NCBI RefSeq assembly: GCF_040939455.1
Contig: NC_134120.1
Coordinates: 14,165,001 to 14,229,000, forward strand
From: Microcebus murinus
Taxonomy: Eukaryota; Chordata; Mammalia; Primates; Cheirogaleidae
Direction: 5' to 3'
DNA length: 64,000 nt
In this document: in pieces, positions 20,341 to 33,215 of the stretch
How the letters are laid out: every line of letters starts with the position of its first letter
How positions within the stretch are numbered: the first letter of the stretch is position 1
Made by a program: the position numbers and the translations under genes
Notes under the pieces: model-generated
What the model saw: the letters and a program-made list of their open reading frames with translations, nothing else
Told to the model about the DNA's origin: nothing
Databases searched by the model: none

Positions 20341-23300
20341 GATTGTTGCCACCACATCTGCCTGGGTCTCCTGATGACATACCTACCCTAGCTCCATCCT
20401 GTCTGTGACTCCTGTACCAAGGTTCTGGTTAAACCACTGAGATCGTCGTAAACAAATGCTTCAAAGCCGCCCCTACCAATGTGGCCAGGATTTAGTATAA
20501 TGAAATGTCTTTCCAAGTCAAAAACCAATTTGCAATTATGTCAACACTAGTGGTCAAAATGCACCATCTAGACTCAGTGGGACTTAGTGATCTCCACAAT
20601 TATGAACAACTGGGAATTCTATCCCAATATATTTGTCACTAATCAATATTGCTATGTGTGACCCCTCCATCAAACATCACCAGAATTAACTCGTTACGAG
20701 GAAGTTCTTTGATATGTTTTTTATTGGTATATTATTCTTGGCATTCATAAAAAGAATAAACTTCTCAGAAAAATATATTTAACAAATATATTCTAGTGGA
20801 ATATAGTTAAAAGTATATTCATGAAAAATATGGAAGTATATTATTGATTATATTATCACATGTTTTCTTATAAATAACATGAATGGTGATCATATTAAGA
20901 ACAGTTAATATTCAAGGATGCATTTTCTGTGAATATCTTTTTGTTCACTTTTTAGTTCTTTTAACTCTATCATTTTTCTCTGTAGTATGAATATATTTTT
21001 AAGAGCCACAATTTCCTTCCTTCTCTGACCCTCCATCTCCAACCTCAGCAACAGAGAGCTCAACAGAAATAAACATAATAAAAATTCCATAAAATGAGGA
21101 CATGAGAAACTGTTAGACTGGTCGGGTTAAGCTAAATTAGTATAAGAAACAAGAAAATTTGGGGTAAAGAAACATTCAGTAAATGAGCCATTTCTTGAAT
21201 TGTGTTTTGGTGAATTGGTCATTTACTGAAATGGCTTTTTCTCAAAATGATCTTCCTTTTGTACTTCAGGTAGTGTCTCCTGTGGTTATTAATTTCTTAG
21301 TCAGCTCACCTTCTATTTTTGTTCTTTTTGCCCCTCAATTACTTTGTATTGTTTCCCTTCATTAAAACTCCTCTACTTGAAATGCAAAACATTGTATCTG
21401 TTTTCCTAAACGGAACCTGCTTGATAGAGAAGAGCAGAGTATTTCAGGGGATGAGATGAGCACGTACAGACGTAGAGGAAAGGATGGCCACGTCGTGCCA
21501 GAGTACTGGAGACACTCGGCAACACTGAAGTGTGAGATGCTTATGGGATAACATTAGGACTTCTCAGGTAAGGCAGAGGTCAGATTTAGAAAGAAAGCTT
21601 TGTAGGTCATTTTAAGGAATTTTGAGTTTATCATACAGGCAATGGAGATGCATCAGGAAATTTAAGTTGAGATTTTAACTTGAGAAAGCTCATAATAACA
21701 GAGTAGAGGTTGGAAGGGGTAAAGCTTGGATAGAAAAAGTCAAAAGTTGATACTATAAGCTAAGTCCTAAAACATGTAAGTCTTCCAAATTAAATATTAA
21801 ACTTTATTTCGAGAGCCTAGGACAGTAAGACAGAAAATTCTAATTATAAGAGCACCCATTTCATCCCAATTTATGCCGATCCTCTCATTTTCAGATTCCA
21901 GTTGAATTCATTTCTATTGTTTTCCCCCTAGACACAATCCTGCTTTCAACTGGTAACTTCCGCTGATTCTCTACAGGGCCGCCATCCCCCCCATCCAGTC
22001 TGCGACCCACCTATATGCCCTGGTGCACACCTTAGGCTCTAATGATACTTGGCAGCAGCTCATTTAAAATAAACTCAATTAAGTCAGACAAAAAGCTAAC
22101 AAAAAACTGATGGCTATAGGATACCAATTAGGGAAAAGCTCATAATTTTCTCTAACAAGAATAGTCAGTGTGAGTTGAGTATGATGTCATAGCAATTAGA
22201 ATCTTAAAAAGAAATAATAGAACTAGTGCTATCCCTGAAAATCAAAACTGTATGACAACTATCATTTCTGGCTTTAAAAATTAGATTTGATAACTAAGTG
22301 GACTAAAGGACTAAGTAGACTAATGGACTAACTCATTAAGCATGAGCTTTTAAAAAGTATACATAGGATTTAAAGACATGCACATGTACCTATATTCAAT
22401 TAGGTTTTATTGTACGCTTACAAAATGTTAGTACTCGGCTGAATAAGTCAAAGGTGGAAAGACTTGGCTATTGCTCTCAGAAAGTCCACAGTCTACATAA
22501 GGGAGAAAGGCATATAAAAAGATTAGAGTAGTACACTGCAAAAAGCAGGTTTGGGGCTAGGTGAGGCTAGTTAGGCATTTATCTCAGACATAAAAGGTGA
22601 AGAGTATGCCAAATAAAACCCCATAATAATCAAGATAAATCATATTTTGCTATAATATTTTTAAAAAATCAAAATTAGTGCAACAATTTAATGATGAAGA
22701 AAATATCAAACTATTACTGGCAGGATTAGTTTGACTGATTTTTCCTTTTGTGCGAAGTTCTAATAAAGCTCAGCATGCTACTGGGATAGAAGTACCACGC
22801 TGAGGTAGGCACAGGGTACAAAGGGGTTCTAAAGAACCAGTATTTAATCCTGCCTATTGGGGAAAACATATAACCCAGAACGTGTTCCTAGAGAAATACA
22901 ACACCACTTTAATATCCTGACTTAGCTTGATAAGGATGGAAAGTGGGCAGGCATTATAAAGTAGAACAGCATTCAATAGAGATGTTTGTAAAAACACAGC
23001 GATTTTTATTTTTATTATGGTTTTTACAGAAAGAAATCCTTCGGTAGAAAAATAAAATCAAATTTAAGTGAAGTGCTATATCAGTAAGAGTTCAGAGCAA
23101 AGATGATTATACACAAATATAAAAATAAGAATTCATTCCAAAAATCACTTAGTATTTTCATCAAGAACTTTTAGCTTTTCAATTCAAGCTCACATTAATT
23201 ATAAGAATTAAAATCTGTATACATTCAGCTATTTCATTACAATGAAACAACTAGATGGCCTCAGCAACATAGTTTTGTGAGAACTTTATAAATTTGTAAT

Positions 23301-24869
23301 CTATGTGACTTACTTCCATATGTGTTTGTCCCTTTTTAAGTTAGGTAATTGCGTTTCCCTGCATTTGTAATCCGTTTGCTCCAATACCCAAATTTTTTAT
23401 TTCTATCTCTCTGGGAAATGTATAAACATATGCATTGGGTTTAAGTGGGCCTGGGGCTAAATCCTTATGTGATTTTTAGACTTGGAAAGTAGAATCAATT
23501 GTCTTCAGACTGATGTAAACTGTTGGTCATTGACTATGATGTTAGAAAACAGAAAGAAGATTTAGCAGGACTCATAGATTTTGCCATTTTGTTGAGGACA
23601 TAAAATAGTATAATTTATAGCACATCCTCTGAATTGCTTTGGTATGTAATTGCTGTTAATTGAGCTTTTAAAATACTTATATTGTTTATCAATAAAATAT
23701 TTTTTTTATTCCCCAGCCTCTAAGAATCTTGACAAACTGCTGAATACATTCACAGCAAGAAGACATTTTTTTTACTCTTGCCTTCTTAGTATCCAATTAA
23801 AGCCAAAAATGCTATGTCATTATAGGGTCTGGCTCTGCCTTTGTATGTTTTCTGTTTGGGACATAACACAAGAGACCTCACTCAGTGACAATAAAATATC
23901 AGCTTAACTGCTTACAGAATCTAGAAAGAATTTGCACTTTTCATAAAGGAGTAACTTACAATTGGATGCCTTAGGAAGAGAAGCAACCCATGTACCAGTG
24001 AGCTTTAAAGAGAATACACAACTCTAAGGAAGGGGCAAGACTATTCATGGGTACATGGGGAAAATGTAGTTCATTTCCATTTGCATTTAATTTAATGTAA
24101 GACAATTAGGTTTTATTTATATTTTTAACAACATATAGATTGATTTTCTTGTCCTCCAACATCAATTGGAGTATGGGTGGTCTCTTCAAGCAAATTACAA
24201 ATTCCACAATTCAGAGACATAAATAGCAATGGCCTCATTTGCTTTCCATATTTTGCAATGCATTAAAATGCATTTGCCACCAGTTAAGTGGATTTATGGA
24301 TTATACTATTCAGTTTTATCTAAAACTAATCCTCTGAAAATGAAGAAGTGGATTAAATAAATTCCTGAAAAGAAAACAAAATTGAAAATAATACTAATAA
24401 TGTGATTCTTCAGAGATGATATTGTTATTTTGTTATTTTTATTATAAATTCTTCCTCAGCTACATTAATAGATAATAGTAATCGCAAACTAATCAGACTT
24501 GACAAAATGAGCCAAAAAAATCAAAATATAAGAAATGTTATTTCCAGTATAGATTTATACCGAATGTTAATTCTGGTGAATCTCTCCTAAGTATATTTTT
24601 TTTCTTTTTTATAAATTTTATCATGAAACATACATTTTTCAACAATGGTCAGTATGAATCATATATTAAAATAAACTGAATTTCAAACTAGATTTTTTCA
24701 TTCAATACCTGTGCCAAAAGTAAAGGTTAATTTCATCTCCCCGGTAAACTTTACAAATCACAGGCAATATCTGAGTGTTTGTTTGTTTATTTGTTTTAGT
24801 AAAATTAATGCCATGGTTAAGGTAATTGGTTTGTTTTGATATTTTAAAATTTTGAATATTGTATTAAAG
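20341..24869. other. Unassigned AT-rich DNA
   Basis: About 4.5 kb without recognisable gene or young element. A small inverted repeat (AGCCATTTC 21186-21194 and GAAATGGCT 21228-21236) is present. The stretch 22380-22510 is faintly L2-like. Frames at 20905-21090, 21183-21365 and 23650-23907 are short and featureless. It could include diverged repeats below what I can identify by eye. Confidence 0.4.
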
Positions 24870-25078
24870 CAATGGTTCTCAACCATGAGCAATGTTGCCT
24901 TCCCTATCCCCATCTATGGTAACATTTGGCAATGTCTGGAGACACTTGGTTGTCATGAGTTGGAGGATAAAGATGATATTGGATTTAGTAGTAGAGATCA
25001 AGAATGTTGCTAACCATCCCACAATGCACATGACAGTCCTCCACAACATCTTTCCCAAAATACCAATAGAAACTTTGT
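24870..25078 (+). mobile_element. MER5A-type hAT-Charlie non-autonomous transposon
   Basis: CAATGGTTCTCAACCATGAG … CATTTGGCAATGTCTGGAGACA … TTGGTTGTCA … AACCATCCCACAATGCACATGACAG … is the classic MER5A order, starting at its left terminus. The right terminus is decayed. It has no coding capacity. Confidence 0.85.
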
Positions 25079-25172
25079 ATTAAAAGCATTATCCCTATTT
25101 ATACACAGTGATTTCTTGAATTTAGGAAAATGATGTTAAAAATAGCCTTTTCATTTACTTTTTATCATTGCA

Positions 25173-25174
<2 letters not shown>

Positions 25175-25211
<37 letters not shown>
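25175..25211 (+). repeat. (TC)n microsatellite
   Basis: About 17 uninterrupted CT units. Pure tracts of this length are usually polymorphic. Confidence 0.95.
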
Positions 25212-25214
<3 letters not shown>

Positions 25215-25800
25215 TAAAATACCTCCATTCATACAAACACAATGTATACATTTTAGTCCTAATTTTATGACCATTTATTGTTATTATATATGTTCTAATT
25301 AAATAATTTCTCCTCTTCTAGTTATCTAGTGTTAACAATTGTTACTTTTTAGAATCCACTTTACTTATTAATATGAGTAAGTATTAAACACATTGGGAGC
25401 TATTTAAGAGGAAGTGCTTTCTGATACATATTCTCACTTAAAATATTCTTTTCTTCACATAAAAAACAAATTTCCTGGTGTCTGAGCTATTTAATTTTCA
25501 CTGCATTTTTCTTTCATACAGTTTCTTCCCATGCTGAAAAGCAGCAATGCTCTATCTTATTAGATTAGTTTTTAAATTCTTCCTTTTCATGTTAAATCCC
25601 CATCCACATGCTTTTTGTAAGGCTTTAGTTACTTTAGAAGCCTACCTTATTTATCTTCATAGTTCCTAATAGTTAATTTTTCCTAATAGTTATTCTCTAC
25701 TTCATATTAACAATTTAATTCATATTAACAATTTAATAATAGTTGAGTAACCAGGCAAAATATCTTATTTGCATTGTTCAAAAATTGGGACAATTTTTGT
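25212..25800. other. Unassigned AT-rich DNA
   Basis: No element identified, apart from an 18-bp tandem duplication (TTCATATTAACAATTTAA, two copies at about 25701-25735). Confidence 0.4.
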
Positions 25801-26992
25801 TTGTAAATGACATAATCTTATATTTAGAAAAACCTAAACACTCTACCAAAAAACACTGTTATAACTGATAAACAAATTCAGCAAAATTTCAGGACACTAA
25901 ATCAACATACAAAAATCAGTAGTATTTCTGTACATCAACAGTTAACCATCTGAAAAAGAAATGAAGAAAGCAATCCCATTTGTAAATAGCCACATGAAAA
26001 ATGAATAAAATACCCGAGAATAAATTAACCAAAAAAGTGGAAGATCTTTATAATGAAAAGTATAAAACATTGAGGGGATATATTAAAAAGAACATAAGTA
26101 AATCAAAAGACATCTCATGTTCATGGACTGAAAAATTAATATTGTTAAAAGGTCCATACTACCCAAAGTGATCTGTGAAAATTCTTGTCAAAATATCAAT
26201 GACATTCTTTACAGAAATAGGAAAAAAAACATATTTGTACAGAATTAAGAAAAAAAGCCAAATAGCCAAAGCAATCATGAGCAAAAAGAACAAAGATGTA
26301 GACTTCACACTACCTGGCTTCAAAATGTATTGCAAAGCTGTTGTAAGCAAAACAGCATGGTATTGGCATAAAAACAGACACACAGACTCATGGAGTAGAA
26401 TATAGAACCCAGAAATAAATCCATGTATTTACAGCCAATTCATTTTTGTCAAAAGTGCCTAAAACACTCACTGGGGGAAAGGATAGTCTCTTTAGTAAAT
26501 GGTATTGGGAAAACTGAATATCCACATGTAGAAGAATGAAACAAGATCCCTATCTCTCACCACATATAAAAATCAACTTAAAATGAATATAATACTTAAA
26601 TGTAGTACCTGTAAGTATTAAATTACTAGAAGAAACCATTGGGGAAATACTTCAGGATATTGGTTTGGGTAAATATTTTTTGTATAAAATCTCAAAATCA
26701 GATGAAACAAAAGCAAAAATAGACAAATGGGATTCTATTAAGTAAAAAGCTTTTTCACAGAAAAGGAAAAATTCGGTGGAGTGAAGAAACAACATACAAA
26801 ATCAGAGAAAATATTTACAAACTATCTGATAAGAAATTAATAACCAGAATATATAAGGAACTCAAACATGTCAACTGCAAAAAAAAATCTGATTTTAAAA
26901 TTAACAAATGATATGAATATAAATTTCTCAAAAGAACACATACAAATGACCAACAGGTATATGAAAAATGCTCAGCATCACTAATCATCAGG
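25800..26992 (+). mobile_element. Old L1 ORF2 fragment, sense, truncated at both ends
   Basis: The sequence begins near the catalytic-box region (GACATAATCTTATATTTAGAAAAACC, reading as …D-ILY-LENP) and runs through KCNPICK-like, DLYNEKYKT-like and AFFTEI…-like segments, then LPGFKMYCKAVVSKTAWYWHKNRHTDSW (about 26310-26390). It ends near CAGCATCACTAATCATCAGG. Stops and indels are frequent. It is more diverged than the young L1s here and fits the L1MA/L1PB age class. Confidence 0.8.
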
Positions 26993-27275
26993 TGGCTGTC
27001 AGCATGGCTTCATTGTGGTGGTATCACTTCAATCTCTGCCTGTGTGGCCACATAGCCTCCTTGTCTTCTGTCAAATTTTCTTTTGCCTCATTCCTATAAG
27101 GACACTTGTCATTGGATTTAGGGCCAACCCAGATAATCTCAGATAATCTCTCTATCTCAGGATTCTTAACCTCATTACCTCTGCAAAGACCCTACCTCCA
27201 AATAAAATCAGATTCACATGCTCTGAAGATCGGGGCTTGAACATGTCTTTTGTGGGCCCTCATTAAACATACTAA
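26993..27275 (-). repeat. Ancient LTR-like repeat, antisense
   Basis: CCTATAAGGACACTTGTCATTGGATTTAGGGCCAACCC … CTCTGCAAAGACCCTACCTCCAAATAAAATCAGATTCAC is the reverse complement of a layout common to MaLR-type LTRs. It abuts the L1 fragment on its left. The exact family is not assigned. Confidence 0.5.
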
Positions 27276-27478
27276 AGAACATACAGGAATTATTTGTTGA
27301 TACAGTATAGATGGACACAGTAGATGGATGACATATTAAGGAATCAAAAATACAGTAAAAGAGATTTTTATGGGTGGAAGATTGAGTCAGAAAAGCTGAT
27401 CAACCTATTAGTAAGTGGATAAGATTCCAGAAGTTCAGATGACCTGGAGGTTTGATATATGATGCAAAAAACTGTGAG

Positions 27479-27762
27479 GGCCAGGTGTAGTGACTCACAC
27501 CTGTAATCTCAGCATTTTGGGGGAGGCCAAGTCAGGAGGCTGTCTTGAGCCCAGGAGTTCGAGACAGCTTGGGCAATGTATCAAGACCCTGTCTCTACAA
27601 AAATTTAAAAATTCACCTGGGTACACCTGTAGTCCAAACTACTAGAGGCTGAGGTGGGAGAATCTCTTGAGCACAGAAGTTTGAGGCTTCAGGAAGCTAT
27701 AATCATGTGACTGCACTCTAGAGTGAGACCTTATCTCCAATTATAATAATAATAAACAAAGG
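27479..27762 (+). mobile_element. AluJ-type SINE (old)
   Basis: GGCCAGGTGTAGTGACTCACACCTGTAATCTCAGC … GTCTCTACAAAAATTTAAAAATT … GAGGCTTCAGGAAGCTATAATCATG shows both Alu monomers, heavily mutated and lacking the lemur-type middle region. ACTGTGAGG before and ACTATGAGG after are a mismatched target duplication. Confidence 0.88.
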
Positions 27763-27824
27763 ACTATGAGGAATAATGAGAAAGTTCTGAGTGTTCTCTC
27801 GGAGAAAGTTTAATGATGGTAATG

Positions 27825-28175
27825 AAAATAATATTTATTACTGATATGCATTCTGTATTGTGGGCCTAGAAATATTCTCAGCACTTTAGATATTTTCTTT
27901 TTTTTTTCCCCCTTTTTTTCTTTTTTTATTTCAAAATATTGTGGGGGTACAAATGTCTTTGGTTACATGGATCATTTTTGTAATGCTTGAGTCAAGGTAA
28001 TAAGTCTGCCCATCATCCAGATAGTGCACAATAAACACTTTTCTTGTTTGTTCCTTACAAAAGTTATTTTAAGACATTCAGATATTGTAGATGAGGAAAT
28101 GGTAAGTTTGGGTCAGAATATAAATCCTGTTGTGCCTGGATTGAAAGGCCATGATTACCTACTATAGTATATTGA
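27825..28175 (-). repeat. MIR SINE, antisense, split by an L1
   Basis: Left piece: TGGGCCTAGAAATATTCTCAGCACTTTAGATATTTT. Right piece: ATATTGTAGATGAGGAAATGGTAAG … CCTGTTGTGCCTGGATTG. Together they give the antisense MIR order, interrupted by the L1 3' end at about 27895-28045. Confidence 0.65.
27895..28045 (-). mobile_element. Truncated L1 3' end, antisense, inserted in MIR
   Basis: A T-rich tail (27897-27930, interrupted by C's) precedes TTTTATTTCAAAATATTGTGGGGGTACAAATG and GCCCATCATCCAGATAGTGCACA, the reverse complement of the L1 3'UTR. It carries AAATAAA on its own strand. It is only about 150 bp long. Confidence 0.8.
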
Positions 28176-28345
28176 CATTATTTCTCATATCACTTGAATT
28201 AAATATATTTCTGAGTATGTGGTCTCAAGATTAAGTTGAGATCAATTTTCCTTGACATTTTATTGTTGTGGACAACTAAGACTAATTGTGGAATAACAAA
28301 ATTTGTGTGTGTGTGATTAACTAAAAAATAAATATAAATTTAACT

Positions 28346-28358
28346 CAAACAAAATTTT
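28346..28358 (+). repeat. Left target duplication of truncated L1
   Basis: CAAACAAAATTTT recurs at 28631-28645 as CAAACAAAAAATTTT (two extra A's). It brackets the antisense L1 3' end. Confidence 0.55.
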
Positions 28359-28630
28359 TTTCCTTTTATTTCATCATATTATGGGGGTACAAATATTGTT
28401 AGGGTTACAAATATTGCCCCTGCCCCTCCCTCCCCCCATGTGTCCAATCCCCCGGTGGTGTGCACCACACATGTTATGGAAGCATACACCCGTTTCCCCC
28501 TCCCCCCTCCCACCTGCCCACCACCCGATAAAAAGTTGTTTTTATTTTTTTTGACATTTTGGTTACATTGTATATCTTTGGCTCTCCCTAATAAGGGTTA
28601 GAGTTATGCACTTCCCCTCTGAAGTGCTCC
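28359..28630 (-). mobile_element. Truncated L1 3'UTR, antisense
   Basis: CTTTTATTTCATCATATTATGGGGGTACAAATATTG … the C-rich tract at about 28490-28525 … TGGTTACATTGTATATCTTTGGCTCTCCCTAA is the reverse complement of the 3'UTR of the L1 at 5289-5660. It has no coding part. It belongs to the same 3'UTR subfamily as the 5'-inverted L1. Confidence 0.88.
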
Positions 28631-28649
28631 CAAACAAAAAATTTTAAAA

Positions 28650-29471
28650 AGGTAAAATAAATAAGAACAATAAATTATACCAACAAAATATTGTCTCAAT
28701 ATGTGTTGAACAGTATGAAAAGAGTAATTTAAGGTGTAATCAGATATCTTAAATGAATGATTCTGAACTCTGAATATATTTAAAAAAAATTTTAATATAA
28801 AAGTTAAATTCTACTTAAAAAGTAAATCAATAGCCCATTAATATTTTTGGCATCCAATTCTTGAGCAAAGTTAGAAGATAAAGCCATATTGAAAGTTAGC
28901 CACTGAGGTGAAATCTAATCCATTTGTCTGATTTATTCTCTTAATTAAACTTGCATTTGAAAGACTGAGCTTTGAGTTTTATTTTACTTTAATATTGCAT
29001 TTGCATTATTTCATGCTCACATTTAGGCTCCACTCATAGCATAAATGTTAATGGTTAAGTTAATATAATTTATATTCTGGGTCAAAAACTGTAATAATAA
29101 ACCTGACTTGCATTTTGGGTTTTATAATGGAATTTAGAGGCTCTTAAATTCTAACTTCATGTTAGATTTCTAATCTCTTACAACCAACTTCTAAAATATT
29201 CCCCTAAATTAGTGCTGACCTTTGTACCACTGGCACAGATCTATTGGAACTAGAGTTACCAAACCCATTCTATGATTCTTACAGCATTTTGAATTTGTGT
29301 ACAATACCCCATGTCATGATCGAAACGTCATGACCCTTTTTTTGGTCTCCTTCAATTACTTATTCTCCAGACCCCAATTCAGAAAGTTTAGAAATTGAAT
29401 AGTTCTCAGCATGTGTCCTTTGACAATTTAATTATTTAAACTGAGAATTATTTAATTATATGAAATTGTAA
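28650..29471. other. Unassigned AT-rich DNA
   Basis: I see no gene or recognisable repeat here. Confidence 0.4.
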
Positions 29472-29484
29472 TTTCAGAAGCTTT

Positions 29485-29536
29485 CTTTATTTAAAAGCAT
29501 TATGGGGGTACAAGTATTTCTGGTTACACAGATCAC
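29485..29536 (-). mobile_element. 52-bp L1 micro-insertion with perfect target duplication
   Basis: TTTATTT … GCATTATGGGGGTACAAGTATTTCTGGTTACA is the last 50 or so bases of an L1 3'UTR, antisense. TTTCAGAAGCTTT stands on both sides (29472-29484 and 29537-29549) without a mismatch. It is a complete retrotransposition event in which reverse transcription stopped almost at once. Confidence 0.88.
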
Positions 29537-29549
29537 TTTCAGAAGCTTT

Positions 29550-32500
29550 AAAATACAGATATTCCCTGAAATTTTTAGACCTAGATTTTAAATTGTACTT
29601 ACATTTTAATCTAGCAAAGGCATTCTTTCCTTGAGCCTTGACTGTAGTATATGGGCTAGATATTGTACCAGATATTTTAAGATATGAATAGTTACTATTT
29701 ATATATCATCTTAAAAATATCATCCTGAGATTGAAACTGACATGAATTATCACTAAAATGTTAAGGATGTTTCAGGTGTAAAGAAATTATAGGGTTTACA
29801 GAAGGATGGAGAAATTTTAGCCAATTCAGTAAATATGTAAGAAACTTAATGGAGAATACGTTTTCAGCACCAAGTTTCAGAGTCTAGAGTCTGCCATCTC
29901 TAATAATCTGATGTTGGAGACCTTCCTCAGGCTTAAAAGTTTGGCGGAGAAAGGTTATATTTTTTGACTCAGCTCAAAAAAGAAGATCAAATAAATAAAG
30001 TAATGAAGGAATGAATGAATGTATGAGTAAATGAATTGGCTAAAATAAAGTGGTTAAAGCTGCTCAGTATATCAGTAATAAAGCCATATCCATAGCCAGC
30101 CTAGTCTAGGTTCTTCTTTAACACAATGCACTTCAGTACAATGCTGTCTATGGAATCAGGCAAACATGACACAAGATAATTTATTATTCCTCCAGGTGTA
30201 GGAATTCACTTGACCCTGTGTTTGTAAAGAGCTAAATAGAAGAAGAGAGGCCTGACTACATTATATAAAAAAAAAGCAACACTGTAGCATCAATGAGATG
30301 TGCAAGGTTAAATCTATTTTAAATTTAACATTATCTGGAGCAGTTGTTAGTGCATGCGGATACAAAAACAGGTTGCAAAATTACTGAAAAATACACTGTG
30401 GGATCTGCACATGAAAGATTGAAAGAGCTAAAGTACAGTAGTGATATGGGCTTTTAAGCATCTCATTCTTGAGCCTGCCAGAGGCTTAGCATCTTTTTAA
30501 GAAAGGTCTCTTGACACTTTCATGATGGTGGAAGATAAAATGTTGCTTTCCCAAAGCATGCACGTATGTTTTACTGGAAGACAATGTAATCATAACCTGG
30601 GGTTATGTTCCTTACTTTAAAAACCTTTCTTGGCTTCTATCTATGAAGATGTTCAAGTTGACAATGGAATTGGACTTGTATCTCTCTATTCTGTCATAAA
30701 GAATATCAAGTTCCATTAATTTATTCTTACGGGTTTGAAAAAAACACTTGAATATCAGCATTAAAGCTGTTTGCCGATGTATTTTAAATATTACAATATT
30801 TACTAATAATATAGCCCTCTGTATATTATTTATTTCCCCTGCAAACATTTATTTTATTTTTAATACATGTTCTTCTCTCAATTTAAACATATTATTATGG
30901 TGGTTGTTTGCCTGCTTTACCTTGCTGCTTTATATTCTTCTTTCTTGTCATTTTTTCATGCTTGTTTTGCGTTTTTGTCTGGATATATTGCTTCAAAGCT
31001 GTAATAAATTACATATAATGAAGGCAATACTTAAAAATAATTCAGATGTATTTCCATAACCTGTAAACATTGTTGTTCTAGAGACTTCCCTGTCTCCACT
31101 CTCTGCCACCTTTGAAGACATGGCTTTCTATGTTTCAATGATCACCCTCGAAAACAAGGAAGTTATTTTTCAGCGTTGACTGTCAAATACAATATTTTAT
31201 TTGTTTGTTTAAATTGGCAGCAGGAAAATAAGCTTGAAAACCTGGCTTTTTTGAGACAGCGGGGATTTTCTCAACTCTTTAGCATATCAGCACTAAGCCT
31301 GAGAGTCTCAGATAATACAGGTACATCCGTAAGTACAGGAGAGACTCCCTATTTGCCCATGACAACGAGTGCTTAAGGCTTGCTGCATCAGAGCAGGTAA
31401 GATTCTGAAGTTCCAACATGCCCCATCTTGATCAGAGAAGCACAGAGGCATAAGAGACAAGTAGCCCGAGGGTTTAGGTCTTTTTTTTTTTTTAACTGAA
31501 CTGGTCCAGAAAGAGGAAGTATATTAGAAAATACCTGAATGTTAAAACATTTGAAGTAGCTTAAATAAATTATGGCATTTACAGGTGTAATATCATGCAT
31601 TCATTAAGAATGATGACAGTAGTGGTGTTTACTGATAAAAATGAACTCAAACACTATGTTGAATAAAAATATGTAAGGGATTTTTGGAATTAGATTGTGA
31701 GTAGGTTCAGGAGAATTATGTTGTTGTCAGGTAACTCCCTCTGTCTCTCTTTCTCTGTCTTTCTCTAATAAGGTTTCAGTTCATTTATCTACTTGCATCT
31801 TGTCCATCATGGTTGTCCTTAAATACTGGCCTCAATCTCCAAGTTTTTACACTTGATTTTCCAAAGTTTTACAAATGAGTGACTAGGTCTAAATTCTAAT
31901 ATTTTTGGACAGTTTCTGATTTGCCCATCTTAGATCAGAAGTTTGTAGTTGATCCAAACAGTAGTGGCTACAGAGTACAAGATGTCAAAGAGGGCATAAG
32001 TTTCCTATTTCAGGGTATTGAGGAGATTAAGATTTTTATGGTGGGAATATGAGAGAAGAGGAGATGACTGGTATTTCTAGAATTCAGCTGATCTGTAGGA
32101 AAATATTCTGTGTTCCAATGAGGTTGGGAAATCCTGAGTTAAACAAGATTAAGCAGGTTTCCTTAATATAGGACTTCTTGGAAGCTTTCATATGTGAATA
32201 ATCATTTCAAATATTTTAATTGATGATGTAATATGACAAATTAATTTACCTAAAGACTTATCTTTTTGTTTGTTTTTAAAAGCATCTCATTGTATGTTTT
32301 TGGTAGCAAACCTTAAAATTTAGTGATTTATATTAGAGAGGAATCCTCAATTGCTCTCCAATTGGAGGTATCTTTCCATTTTTATTTAAATGTATATATT
32401 TAAAAATGAATATTATTTGTTCATTTATTCAAAATCTATTCAAGGCAAGCCTTATGCTGAATCAAAGAAGAAAAGTCTAAGGTTTATACAGCAAGCAAGC

Positions 32501-32771
32501 AATATTAACATCCATGTAGCATAATTGTATATACTATTTTTTCTTTTTTATGCTTACCAACATTTTCTTCTTCTTCAGTAAAGTATGTTATTTATTTGAA
32601 AAAATAATAAAATGAAATTTTTGAACTAAATCATTCAACATAAAATATAATCTTAAGAAGAGAATTGCATTTCCATCACTAGTGATAACACTTGTCCATG
32701 ACAGACCACTAAGTCAGGGACCAGTAAGGTTGGATACACACAAATTCTGCTTGTTGAGAGGTTTATAATGG
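29550..32771. other. Unassigned AT-rich DNA
   Basis: About 3.2 kb with no gene or young element that I can name. Frames at 30612-30848, 30748-31059 and 31176-31376 are short and featureless. A T-run lies at about 31481-31492. Confidence 0.4.
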
Positions 32772-33117
32772 TCTTAGAGCTACTATAACAGAGTATCATA
32801 GATTGGGTGGCTTGTAAACAACAAAATTTTACTTCCCACAGTTCTGGAGGCTGTAAGTCCAAGATCAAGAAGCCAGCAGATTTAATGTCACCTACTTTTG
32901 GATTCATAGATACTATCTTTTTGCTGTACCCTCACTTGGTGGAAAGAGAATGAGAAAGCTCTCTGGAGTCTCTTTTATGAGAACACTAATCCCCTTCATA
33001 AGAGCTCACCTCATGACCTAATCTTCTCCCAGTGACTCCTCCTTCTAATACCTTCACGTTGGGGATTAAGCTTCAACATATGAATTTTGGAAAGATACAA
33101 CATTCAGTCCACCACAG
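32772..33117 (-). mobile_element. MLT1-type MaLR solo LTR, antisense
   Basis: CTACTATAACAGAGTATCATAGATTGGGTGGCTTGTAAAC … ACAGTTCTGGAGGCTGTAAGTCCAAGATCAAG … CTAATACCTTCACGTTGGGGATTAAGCTTCAACATATGAATTTTGG is the reverse complement of the MLT1 LTR layout. It is a solo LTR of an ancient endogenous retrovirus-like element with no internal coding part. Confidence 0.82.
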
Positions 33118-33139
33118 TAAGCATCATGTAAATTTCTAT

Positions 33140-33215
33140 ACTGTTTATGTATATTTATTTATATGCATGTATATGTATATGTAGTATATAATTATATATA
33201 GTATATATATTTATA
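33140..33215. repeat. TA-rich low-complexity tract
   Basis: Imperfect TATATA/TGTATA runs (for example TATATAATTATATATAGTATATATAT) just right of the MLT1 LTR. Confidence 0.7.
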
